This document shows positions 16,785 through 25,944 of a stretch of DNA of 64,000 bases, one piece after another. This DNA is from Desulfatibacillum sp. (GTDB lineage: Bacteria > Desulfobacterota > Desulfobacteria > Desulfobacterales > SpSt-501). Below the pieces are notes generated by a model that saw nothing but the letters and a program-made list of their open reading frames with translations, searched no databases and was not told the origin of the DNA. The stretch is taken from contig DYEU01000033.1 of the NCBI GenBank assembly GCA_020725555.1, positions 1 through 64,000 of the forward strand, given 5' to 3'. A program made the position numbers and the translations under genes. Within the stretch, counting starts at the first letter, position 1, and each line of letters starts with the position of its first letter.

Positions 16785-19472
16785 ATGAACCCGGCCCCCA
16801 CGCCCGAGCCCCTCGCCCGAAAGCCCGGAGGCAGGCCCCGGACCCGCCTTCTGCGACGCGCGTGGCAGGGCGTTCTCCGCTTCCTGGAGGTTATCGGCCT
16901 GCGCGCCGAGCGCCCGGCCGTCGACCCCGCCGCCCAGATAGCGCGCTTCAAGCTTTACCACACCGAGTTCCGCAAGCTGATCGCCGCCAACAACAGCTTT
17001 CTCGAAACCCTGGCCGAGCTCAACGAGAAGCGCTCGGGCGCCGCGCTCATCGACCGCGCCTACGTCACCCGCAAGGTCGTGCGCGCCGTGGCCGACCTCC
17101 ATGCCATGGTGGAGAGTTTCCTGGTGGTCTCGGGCGGCAGGCACCCCGCCCTCCGCGAACGGCTCACCCGGATCGCCGACGAGCTGAACGTCCTCTGCCG
17201 GGAGGCGGGCGACGGCCCGTCACCGGCCGAGCTGGTGCTGGATCTGGCCGCCGTGCGGGCGAGCCACGCCGACCTCGTCGGCGGCAAATCGGCCAACCTG
17301 GGCGAACTGCGCAACGTCCTGGGCCTGCCGACCCCCGACGGCTTCGCCGTCACCACCGAGGCCTACCGCCTGCTGATCGAGGAGGGCGGGCTGCGCTCGT
17401 GGATCCAGAACCAGCACATGGTTCTCGGCTCCCCCGAAGACGTTCCCGCCGTCAGCGCCGAGCTGCGCGAAGGCATCCGCGGGGTCGCCCTCCCGCCGCG
17501 CCTGGCGCAGGCGCTCGCAGAGGCCTACGGCCGCCTGTGCGCGCGGCTCGGAAGACGGCCGGCGCTTGCGGTGCGCTCGAGCGCCGTCGGCGAGGACAGC
17601 GCGCTCTCGTTCGCCGGCCAGTTCACCTCGGTCCTCAGCGTCCCCGGCGAAGCGCTGGCGTCGGCCTACCTCGAGGTCGTCGCCAGCCTCTTTTCCCCCG
17701 AGGCCATGCATTACCGACTGCTGCACCACATCCCGGGCGAAGCGGCGGAGATGGCGGTCTGCGTCATCGCCATGGAAGAGGCGGCGGCGAGCGGGGTCGC
17801 CTTCTCCCGGGACCCGAACGCCCCCGATTCGGGCGAGGTGCTGATCCATGCCGTGCACGGCCTGGGGGTTTCGCTCGTGGACGGCCGCACCTCCCCGGAA
17901 GTCGTGCGCGTCCGCCTGGGGGGCGACGCACCGCCGATGCTTGTGCGCATGCCGTCCGCCCAGGGGACCCGCATCGTTCCGCAGCCGGGGGGCGGCACCC
18001 GCGAGGAGCCCCTGGAGGACGATGCGGCGTCCCGACCCTGCCTCACCGACGAGGAGACCCTCCGGCTCGCCCGCTGGGCGCTCGAGCTGGAGCGGCACTT
18101 CGGCTGCCCCCAGGACGTGGAGTGGGCGCTCGGCCCCGGCCGGCGGCTCATCGTCCTGCAGTCCCGGCCGCTCGGGGTGCTGCAGTGCTCCGCCGCGAAG
18201 GGGCCGCCGGAGCCCGGCGCATCGCTGCTCCTCGAAGGGGGAGAAACCGCCTGCCCCGGGGTGGGGGCGGGCCCGGCCGTTCATCTCGAGGCGGACGGCG
18301 ACCTCGACGCCTTCCCTGCGGGTGCGGTGCTCGTGACGCGGCGCTCCTCGCCGAAGTTCGTGCGGCTGATGACCCGGGCCCGGGCCATCGTCGCCGACGC
18401 CGGCAGCACGACCGGCCACATGGCCTCGCTCGCCCGCGAGCTGAGGGTGCCTACACTCCTCAACACGCAAAACGCCACGCGCCTCATCCCGCCGGGGACG
18501 ATCGTGACGGTGGATGCCGGGAACGGCTACGTCTACGCGGGCGAGGTGCGGAGCCTGCTCGAACGTCCGCAGCGCCTCGTGCAGGGCGCAGGCGAAGGGG
18601 TCGGCGCCCGCCTGTCGGCCGAACTCGCCTTTCTCGAGCAGGTCCTCGCGCACATGGCGCCCCTGAACCTGACCGACCCCGCGGCGCCCTCCTTCGCCGC
18701 CGAGCAGTGCCGGACCCTGCATGACCTCGCCCGCTTCATCCACGAGAAGTCCTACGAGGTGATGTTCGGGCTGGGCGAGCAGCTGGGCGACCTCCGGGCG
18801 GCGAGCTACCAGCTCGACGTCTTTTTGCCGATCGATCTGTACCTCATCGACCTGGGCGGCGGCCTCAAGGAAACCCCGCGCGGGCGCACGGTCAAGCCCC
18901 GACAGATCGCCTCGCTCCCCATGTCGGCCCTCTTGCGGGGCATTCTCGACCGGCGCATCCCCCGATACGGCGCGCGGCCCATGGACCTGGGCGGCCTCTT
19001 CTCGGTCATGATGCGCCACGCGACCACCGGCCCCGAAGAGCAGGCCTCCTTCCAAGCCCCCTGCTACGCGCTGATCTCGGACTGCTATTTGAACTACTCG
19101 GCGCGGGTCGGCTACCACTTCAGCGTGCTCGATGCCTATTGTTCCCCCACCCCCAACAAGAACTACATCAACCTCCTCTTCCGCGGGGGGGCGGCCGACG
19201 CCCTGCGCCGGCAGCGGCGGACCCGCGCCATCGCCAACATCCTGCGGCACCACGGGTTTGCGACCACGCTCAACGCGGACGTCGTCATCGGGCGGCTGAA
19301 CAAGGGGAGCCTGAGGGAGACGGCGGACCAGCTGGAGATGATCGGCCGGCTGCTGCAGTTCTTCCGGCAGATGGACGCGGCGATGGCCACCGACGAGCAC
19401 GCGCGCCTGATCGAAAACGCCTTCCTCGAGGGGGACTACGCTCTGAGCGCGCTGACCGGGGGGAAACGCTGA
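16785..19472 (+). CDS. PEP-synthase-like phosphotransferase with unusual C-terminal domain, copy A
   Basis: An 895-residue protein. After a helical N-terminal region (about 1-150) comes the PPDK/PEP-synthase ATP-binding domain (VGGKSANLGELRNVLGLPTPDGFAVTT; AVRSSAVGEDSALSFAGQFTS), ending in QDVEWALGPGRRLIVLQSRP. Then comes a swivelling phosphohistidine domain with the catalytic His545 in STTGHMASLAREL. The usual C-terminal PEP/pyruvate TIM barrel is missing. In its place are about 300 residues with the motifs PLNLTDP, CRTLHDLARFIHEK and FRGGAADALRRQRR, shared with copy B at 25945. It should transfer phosphate from ATP to His and on to an unknown acceptor. The start is uncertain: ATG 16692 is in frame upstream; 16785 is preferred by comparison with copy B. 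Confidence 0.8.
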   Translation: MNPAPTPEPLARKPGGRPRTRLLRRAWQGVLRFLEVIGLRAERPAVDPAAQIARFKLYHTEFRKLIAANNSFLETLAELNEKRSGAALIDRAYVTRKVVRAVADLHAMVESFLVVSGGRHPALRERLTRIADELNVLCREAGDGPSPAELVLDLAAVRASHADLVGGKSANLGELRNVLGLPTPDGFAVTTEAYRLLIEEGGLRSWIQNQHMVLGSPEDVPAVSAELREGIRGVALPPRLAQALAEAYGRLCARLGRRPALAVRSSAVGEDSALSFAGQFTSVLSVPGEALASAYLEVVASLFSPEAMHYRLLHHIPGEAAEMAVCVIAMEEAAASGVAFSRDPNAPDSGEVLIHAVHGLGVSLVDGRTSPEVVRVRLGGDAPPMLVRMPSAQGTRIVPQPGGGTREEPLEDDAASRPCLTDEETLRLARWALELERHFGCPQDVEWALGPGRRLIVLQSRPLGVLQCSAAKGPPEPGASLLLEGGETACPGVGAGPAVHLEADGDLDAFPAGAVLVTRRSSPKFVRLMTRARAIVADAGSTTGHMASLARELRVPTLLNTQNATRLIPPGTIVTVDAGNGYVYAGEVRSLLERPQRLVQGAGEGVGARLSAELAFLEQVLAHMAPLNLTDPAAPSFAAEQCRTLHDLARFIHEKSYEVMFGLGEQLGDLRAASYQLDVFLPIDLYLIDLGGGLKETPRGRTVKPRQIASLPMSALLRGILDRRIPRYGARPMDLGGLFSVMMRHATTGPEEQASFQAPCYALISDCYLNYSARVGYHFSVLDAYCSPTPNKNYINLLFRGGAADALRRQRRTRAIANILRHHGFATTLNADVVIGRLNKGSLRETADQLEMIGRLLQFFRQMDAAMATDEHARLIENAFLEGDYALSALTGGKR

Positions 19473-19602
19473 CCGGGCGGGGGCGCCCGGCGCCGGCTCT
19501 GCCCTCGTCCGCTTGCCGCGGACGGAGGCCGGCTGCGATAAAGACGGCCTTTTCCGCACCCCCGCGGGAACGGGGGGCGGAATCGAAGGCGGCCGGGAAG
19601 GC

Positions 19603-20007
19603 TCAAGGCCGCCGGGAGGCCATCTCCTCGGCGATCGCCTTGCGTTCGCAAGCGTTTTCGATGGCGGTGGCGAGCGTGTCGATCGGGCAGGGCTTCATCA
19701 GGACTTCGGCCGCGCCGCCGCCGCAGGCGAGCCGGCAGCTCTCGACGTCCAGGTGGCCGCTCAGCACGATGACGGGCAAGAGCGGGCGGCTTTTGCGGAG
19801 TTCCGCGAGAACGGAGAGCCCGTCCATCCCCGGCATGCGCAGGTCGAGCACGACCACGTCGCATTCCGACCGTGACAGAAGCTCAAGGGCCGAGGCGCCA
19901 TCCGGCGCGGTGAGGACCTCCATGTCGCGGTTCCGCAGCACCTTCGCCAGGGACTGGACGAAACGCTCCTCGTCGTCCGCGATCAGCACGCGCATTTTCC
20001 CCGCCAT
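19603..20007 (-). CDS. Stand-alone response-regulator receiver
   Basis: A single REC domain of 134 residues: IADDEERFVQSL acidic pocket, phospho-Asp in VVVLDLRMPGMDG, Thr replaced by Ser in VLSGHLD, and Lys in LMKPCPI. No output domain, so it relays or sequesters phosphate. The start is taken at ATG 20007, seven bases after GGAGG; further in-frame ATGs occur at 20049 and 20013. It is antisense-oriented between the copy A operon and the small-RNA locus, and probably belongs to the same signalling network as the kinases at 21122 and 28618. Confidence 0.85.
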   Translation of the reverse strand: MAGKMRVLIADDEERFVQSLAKVLRNRDMEVLTAPDGASALELLSRSECDVVVLDLRMPGMDGLSVLAELRKSRPLLPVIVLSGHLDVESCRLACGGGAAEVLMKPCPIDTLATAIENACERKAIAEEMASRRP

Positions 20008-20352
20008 GACCATGCCTCCGGCAAGCCGCTCCTGGGGCCAATTCTTCATCAGTAGTCCGCCCCCGGGCCGAAGTCAATTCCAGGCCTTCCGCTGACCCCG
20101 CCCCCGGCCGTGCCAAACCTCCCTCCCATGCCGGGCCGGAATCGGCCGTCCCGTCGCACGTGCGCCGAGAGGACAAAGGGATCTTCGGGGCCCGGTCGAG
20201 GGTCCTCATTGCACCGGCCAAGGCGGGCAAACGAGCGTTCCTCGAGGTCTTGCAGCCTCGCCTCTTGGCAGACGACCTGGGAGCCGCCGCCGCGGCGTCT
20301 GAAAGCGATCGCCCCTCGAGCTGTCCACTCGCGGGCACAGGGACGGCCGGGA

Positions 20353-20373
20353 CTGTCACGGTACAGGTGACAG
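20353..20373. promoter_or_regulatory. Perfect dyad CTGTCAC-N7-GTGACAG
   Basis: Identical arms and spacing to the dyad at 13519, different 7-bp centre (GGTACAG). It lies 119 bp upstream of the -24 box at 20493. Between 20008 and 20490 I see no coding sequence. Confidence 0.7.
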
Positions 20374-20492
20374 GACGAGGCGGTCACGGGCACCCCCGGG
20401 CAGCGCCGCCTCACCCCGAAGCGGCATTTTTCCGTAACGATGCCCGATAGATGACACGTGGCGGCGCATCCTGCGGCGAAAAGGCTCGTCCG

Positions 20493-20507
20493 TGGCATTG
20501 TTTTTGA
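20493..20507 (+). promoter_or_regulatory. Sigma-54 promoter of the candidate small RNA
   Basis: TGGCAT-TGTTT-TTGA, the same variant (-12 TTGA) as at 13646. Transcription would begin near 20518. Confidence 0.65.
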
Positions 20508-20517
20508 TTTCTTAGGT

Positions 20518-20669
20518 TGGGAAAGAAGGCGCGGGCGGTGAGGGAAAAGAAAGGCCGCCGCAGGACGGAGCAAAAACGCCTTCCCCGGCCACGGATCGCC
20601 AAGGAGGACCCCCATGAACCGCCTGCCGACCTCCTTGCGCTGGGGACCCCGGAAACGGGGTCCCTTTTT
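20518..20669 (+). ncRNA. Candidate sigma-54-dependent small RNA (about 150 nt)
   Basis: A free-standing transcription unit, with a sigma-54 promoter just upstream and a strong intrinsic terminator at 20643-20669, between a minus-strand receiver gene and a plus-strand kinase gene. Within it, AAGGAGG (20601-20607) is exactly complementary to CCTCCTT (20630-20636), so a hairpin hides a perfect ribosome site. ATG 20614 sits in the loop and would start a peptide of 27 residues (MNRLPTSLRWGPRKRGPFFF...) that reads through the terminator. It also has several GGA triplets (20602-20608, terminator loop), as in CsrA-binding RNAs. It may be a regulatory RNA or a masked small mRNA. No homology could be tested. 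Confidence 0.5.
20643..20669 (+). terminator. Rho-independent terminator of the small RNA
   Basis: GGGACCCC (20643-20650) pairs perfectly with GGGGTCCC (20657-20664), 6-nt loop GGAAAC, followed by TTTTTC. Confidence 0.85.
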
Positions 20670-20820
20670 CTTTCTGTCCCCCCGGCCATCCCCTTGAGGA
20701 TCCCCCGCCGCTTTGGCCTCCCTGAAGCACTGCCCCGCCTGCGAGACAATGCGCCGGCGGGTCCCGGGGGCCGGGGGATAGCCAACCGCCCGCAAACCCC
20801 GCCTTGCGAGGCCTACGCGC

Positions 20821-20839
20821 TGTCACCTGGGAAACGACA
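20821..20839. promoter_or_regulatory. Activator-site candidate TGTCAC...GACA
   Basis: TGTC (20821-20824)-N11-GACA (20836-20839); the left half is the full CTGTCAC. It lies 103 bp upstream of the -24 box at 20943. The surrounding stretch 20670-20940 contains no gene that I can support. Confidence 0.55.
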
Positions 20840-20942
20840 CCCCGGCCGCCCTCCGCCGGAAGCGTGCCTTGGGAAAAGCCCTGCACCGGCTGAACCGCCC
20901 GTCTTTCCCCGATCCTCACGCTTCCGCGCGACCGTGCCGACC

Positions 20943-20957
20943 TGGCATGCTTCTTGT
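20943..20957 (+). promoter_or_regulatory. Sigma-54 promoter of the sensor kinase at 21122
   Basis: TGGCAT-GCTTC-TTGT. It differs from the promoter at 13646 mainly in the last base of the -12 box. Confidence 0.62.
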
Positions 20958-20993
20958 AGATTCAGCAGGCCGAAGGGTCCGATGCGGCCTTTA

Positions 20994-21047
20994 TCTCCCT
21001 TCCCCCCGTCGAGGGGGGGAGAGTGACGCTTCGCTCTCCTCCCCCCC
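20994..21047 (+). promoter_or_regulatory. Two mutually exclusive GC-rich hairpins in the kinase leader
   Basis: The G-run GGGGGGGAGAG (about 21012-21023) can pair either with upstream TCTCCC/CCCCCC (about 20994-21007) or with downstream CTCTCC/CCCCCCC (about 21033-21047). An alternative GTG start for the kinase (21023) and its GGGAGA ribosome site lie in the shared strand. This is the geometry of a leader switch; function not shown. Confidence 0.35.
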
Positions 21048-21121
21048 CTTTCCTTCCGCGTCCGGGGCAAGAAGCCGGAGGCAAGGCCGCCAAGGGACCG
21101 ATCGAGGCTGCGGAAGCGCCC

Positions 21122-22909
<1,788 letters not shown>

Positions 22910-22935
22910 GCCGGGGAAACCCTGCGGAGGTCACG

Positions 22936-23319
22936 ATGTCCCCCACCCATGTGCTGCTGGTCGACGACGAGGAGGTCTTCACCCGCAACATCGCCAAGCT
23001 GCTCGCCCACCGCGGCTACCGCGTGACGGCCGTGAACAGCGGGGATGCCGCCATCCGCGCCCTCGAGGAACAGCCCTTCGACGTGCTCGTGCTCGACCTC
23101 AAGATGCCCGGGCTGGACGGGATCGCCACCTTCCGCGAGATGCTCAAGCTCGGGCTGTCCGTCGAGACGATCATCCTCACCGGCCACGGCTCGATCGACA
23201 CGGCCCTCGAGGCGGTGAAGCTCGGCGCCCACGACTACCTCACCAAGCCCTGCGAGATCGAGGAGCTCGTCGCCAAGATCGAGTCGGCGCGGGAAAAAGG
23301 CCGCGGCAAACGCCCCTGA
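22936..23319 (+). CDS. Stand-alone response-regulator receiver, partner of the 21122 kinase
   Basis: A 127-residue REC domain: LLVDDEEVFTRN, phospho-Asp in VLVLDLKMPGLDG, Thr in ILTGHGS and Lys in YLTKPCEI. ATG 22936 has CGGAGG ahead. The absence of an output domain means it works through protein interaction or as a phosphate relay. Followed by TTTTTTTA (23324-23331), which may contribute to termination before the next promoter. Confidence 0.9.
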   Translation: MSPTHVLLVDDEEVFTRNIAKLLAHRGYRVTAVNSGDAAIRALEEQPFDVLVLDLKMPGLDGIATFREMLKLGLSVETIILTGHGSIDTALEAVKLGAHDYLTKPCEIEELVAKIESAREKGRGKRP

Positions 23320-23333
23320 GGGTCGTTTTTTTA

Positions 23334-23362
23334 TTGAACCGACCGCCCCCCGGCGCTATATA
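23334..23362 (+). promoter_or_regulatory. Sigma-70-type promoter of the second TSUP gene cluster
   Basis: TTGAAC (23334-23339), 17-bp spacer, TATATA (23357-23362), 70 bp before the GTG start at 23432. So the second cluster appears sigma-70-driven, unlike the first. Confidence 0.68.
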
Positions 23363-23431
23363 AGCCTCCTTGCCGTCACCCCATCCCGGTTTCCGGCATC
23401 GCCGCCCGAGGCGTGCCGCAAGGAGGCTTGC

Positions 23432-23854
23432 GTGGGCGACGTCCGCGTCCTGTTCGTCGACGACGAACCCGATTTTCTCGATACCCTCCTCAAGCGCATG
23501 CAAAAGCGCCGCATCGCGGCCTTCGGGGCGCAAAGCGGCGAGGAGGCGCTCGCCTGGCTTTCCTCCAACCCCGCCGACGTCGTCGTGCTCGATGTCCGCA
23601 TGGGGGGCATGGACGGGATCTCCGCTCTGCGCGCCATCAAGACCGCCCACCCCCTGGTCGAGGTGATCCTCCTCACCGGCCACGCCAACCTCGAGCTCGC
23701 CCGGGACTGCCTGGCGGCGGGGGCCTTCGATTACCTGATGAAACCGGTCAACCTGGACGAGCTCCTCTACAAGATCGAAGACGCGTTTCAGAAAAAAGCG
23801 CTGCAGGAGAAGAAAATCCGTTCCCTCGAGGAGGCGATCGGCACCCGAACCTGA
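23432..23854 (+). CDS. Stand-alone response-regulator receiver at the head of the second TSUP cluster
   Basis: A 140-residue REC domain with GTG start (AAGGAGG seven bases upstream). FVDDEPDFLDTLLKRMQKRRI, phospho-Asp in VVVLDVRMGGMDG, Thr in LLTGHAN, Lys in YLMKPVNL. The C-terminal 20 residues are a charged helix. It closely resembles the receiver at 30338 that closes the same cluster (both have FL-TL-KR-QRRNI/KRRI at the same place), a sign of duplication. It precedes the TSUP gene by 67 bp. Confidence 0.9.
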   Translation: MGDVRVLFVDDEPDFLDTLLKRMQKRRIAAFGAQSGEEALAWLSSNPADVVVLDVRMGGMDGISALRAIKTAHPLVEVILLTGHANLELARDCLAAGAFDYLMKPVNLDELLYKIEDAFQKKALQEKKIRSLEEAIGTRT

Positions 23855-23921
23855 CCGTTTCGTCCCACGCGGCCCGTTTCGACCCAGCCCCATCCCTTCA
23901 ACCCAAGGAGGACCGACGAAC

Positions 23922-25235
23922 ATGCGCGTTCTGAGAGCTCTCGGAGAGTTCATGCTGGCCGGCGCCCGCCACCACGCCCGCTGGGAACTCGAGATGTCCC
24001 GGCGCATCCTGGGCGACCGCAGGCGGTTGTTCATCCTGCTTCTGCTCACCCTTCCGGCTGCGGTCATCGGCATCGCCTTCGCCGACGCGGCGGGCGGCGA
24101 GCTCCCCCGCCTGCTCGGCGGGAAGGAATCTTACAGCCCCGCCTATTACACGACGACCATTTTCCTCGTCTCCATCCTCGTGGGGGTGGTGGCGGGGCTC
24201 ATCTCGGGCTGCATCGGCGCCGGCGGCGGCTTCATCATCGCCCCCGCCCTGATGAGCGCCGGCGTGAAGGGGATCCTCGCGGTGGGGACCGACCTCTTCC
24301 ACATCTTCGCCAAGGCGATCATGGGCAGCGTCATCCACCGCAAGCTCGGCAACGTGTCGGTGGCGCTCGCGGTGGTCTTCCTGATCGGCGCGATCGGCGG
24401 GGCGACCGCGGGCGGCACGATCAACCGACTCTTCTACGAGCTCAACCCCGTGATCTCCGATGCCTTCATCACGACGATCTATTCCCTGATTCTCGGCTTC
24501 CTCGGGTTTTACTCGCTCTTCGATTACCTCGGCGCCCGCAAGGCGGCCAGCCGGCAGACCGCCCCCCGGGGAACCCCCGCGCACGAGGGGGCCGAGGCCC
24601 ACGGCAAGAAGACCGAGGGGGCCGAAATGGGAAACCTCCCCCGCCGGCTGCAGGCCCTCAAGCTCCCCCCGATGGTGCGCTTCGACCACGACCTCGTCCC
24701 GGGCGGCCGGGGCATCTCGTGGGTCTTTCTCGTGGCGAGCGGCTTCCTCGTGGGTTTGGCGGGCGGCATCATGGGGGTGGGCGGCGGTTTTCTCACCTTC
24801 CCGATCTTCGTCTACGTGCTGGGGGTCTCCTCCATGACCACGGTCGGGACCGACATCTTCCAGATCATCTTCACCGCGGGCTACGCCTCGGTCAGCCAGT
24901 ACGCGATCTACGGCTTCATCTTCTACACCCTGGCGATGGGGATGCTGCTCGGGTCGCTCGTCGGCATCCAGGTCGGCGCCATGGCGACCAAGGTCGTGGC
25001 CGGGATCACGATCCGCGGGTTCTTCGCGCTCTCGGTCCTCGCCGGGTTCATCAACCGCATCTTCGCCCTGCCCGCCAAGCTGAGCAGCATCGGGCTCATC
25101 CCCCTGTCGAAGGAGGCCGGGGCCGTGCTGGACACGATCGGCATCTGGGCCTTCTTCATCGTCATCGGCCTCTTTGCGGTCTGGGTGATCGGCACCTTCC
25201 TCAAAAACATCCCCGTGCTGCTCGGAAGGAGGTGA
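23922..25235 (+). CDS. TSUP (TauE/SafE) family anion exporter, copy B
   Basis: A 437-residue TSUP transporter, longer than copy A because of an N-terminal extension with its own hydrophobic segment (about 30-50) and a 60-residue charged loop in the middle (about 205-265). Half-repeat motifs: GCIGAGGGFIIAPALMSAGVKGILAVGTDLFHI and GIMGVGGGFLTFPIFVYVLGVSSMTTVGTDIFQI. An AAGGAGGACCGACGAAC ribosome site precedes ATG 23922. Four bases after its stop comes a membrane protein gene and then PEP-synthase-like copy B, mirroring the first cluster. The substrate is unknown; sulfite, sulfonate or a related oxyanion is typical for the family. Confidence 0.9.
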   Translation: MRVLRALGEFMLAGARHHARWELEMSRRILGDRRRLFILLLLTLPAAVIGIAFADAAGGELPRLLGGKESYSPAYYTTTIFLVSILVGVVAGLISGCIGAGGGFIIAPALMSAGVKGILAVGTDLFHIFAKAIMGSVIHRKLGNVSVALAVVFLIGAIGGATAGGTINRLFYELNPVISDAFITTIYSLILGFLGFYSLFDYLGARKAASRQTAPRGTPAHEGAEAHGKKTEGAEMGNLPRRLQALKLPPMVRFDHDLVPGGRGISWVFLVASGFLVGLAGGIMGVGGGFLTFPIFVYVLGVSSMTTVGTDIFQIIFTAGYASVSQYAIYGFIFYTLAMGMLLGSLVGIQVGAMATKVVAGITIRGFFALSVLAGFINRIFALPAKLSSIGLIPLSKEAGAVLDTIGIWAFFIVIGLFAVWVIGTFLKNIPVLLGRR

Positions 25236-25239
25236 GGCC

Positions 25240-25926
25240 ATGATCCGCAAGAAAAAGGAATTTTCCCTCGGGCTGGTCATGCTCGCCGGGTTCTTCGTGG
25301 TGCTCGCCCTCATCTTCACGCCGCTCTTCGAGGGCAAAAACGGCCTCGAGTACCTCGACAACCTCTTCAACTCGATCGCCAAGGGCTCGGCCTACTACGT
25401 CCCCAAGGTGCGCGAGGACCTCCGCGAACTGGGGCCGAGCCGGGTGGAGCTCACGCTCGCGCTCGATTCGGCCGCGCAGGCGGAGAAGGCCTCCCGCCTC
25501 TTCATGCGCGCCGGCGCCCTGGTCAACGTGCAGGGGCAGAAGCTCCAGGTGAGCGGCGAGCTCGGGGCGATGATCGCCGCCGCCTTGGACGACGCCGACG
25601 CCATGTACCGCAACGAGGGCAAGGCCGTTTCCGAGCGCGCGGGCTTCCCGGAGCGCGAGGTCCTCTACACCTGGTACCGCGCGTTCAAGGCGGTCGAGAA
25701 GGCGCTCCAGGGTGAGAAGAAATTCAAGGAGGCGCGCGTCGTCGCCCAGCTCAACCAGAAGGCGATCGAGCCCGCCTACAACTTCTACGGCGTCGAGGCC
25801 CAGCGGATTCTCGACCGGGCCGGGATCGTCGTCTTCTCGCTCGTCTTCTACGTCGTCTACACCCTCTGGTACGGCTTTGCGATCCTCTTTCTCTTCGAGG
25901 GCTGGGGCATGCAGCTCGAGCACTGA
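25240..25926 (+). CDS. Bitopic membrane protein of the second TSUP cluster, unknown function
   Basis: A 228-residue protein with an N-terminal TM helix (about 10-28, LGLVMLAGFFVVLALIFTPLF), a mainly helical soluble domain of about 160 residues (about 30-190), and a C-terminal TM helix (about 195-220, IVVFSLVFYVVYTLWYGFAILFLF). The architecture equals that of the 180-residue protein at 13944, although sequence similarity is not obvious by eye, so it is likely its positional counterpart. ATG 25240 is 4 bp after the TSUP stop, with GGAAGGAGGTGAGGCC before it. Confidence 0.75.
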   Translation: MIRKKKEFSLGLVMLAGFFVVLALIFTPLFEGKNGLEYLDNLFNSIAKGSAYYVPKVREDLRELGPSRVELTLALDSAAQAEKASRLFMRAGALVNVQGQKLQVSGELGAMIAAALDDADAMYRNEGKAVSERAGFPEREVLYTWYRAFKAVEKALQGEKKFKEARVVAQLNQKAIEPAYNFYGVEAQRILDRAGIVVFSLVFYVVYTLWYGFAILFLFEGWGMQLEH

Positions 25927-25944
25927 GAACCCGGAGCCCCCCGG

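Noticed and set aside
20110-21026. Several medium open frames between the receiver and the kinase
   Set aside because: They run through the promoter, terminator and dyad elements and have no protein-like composition.
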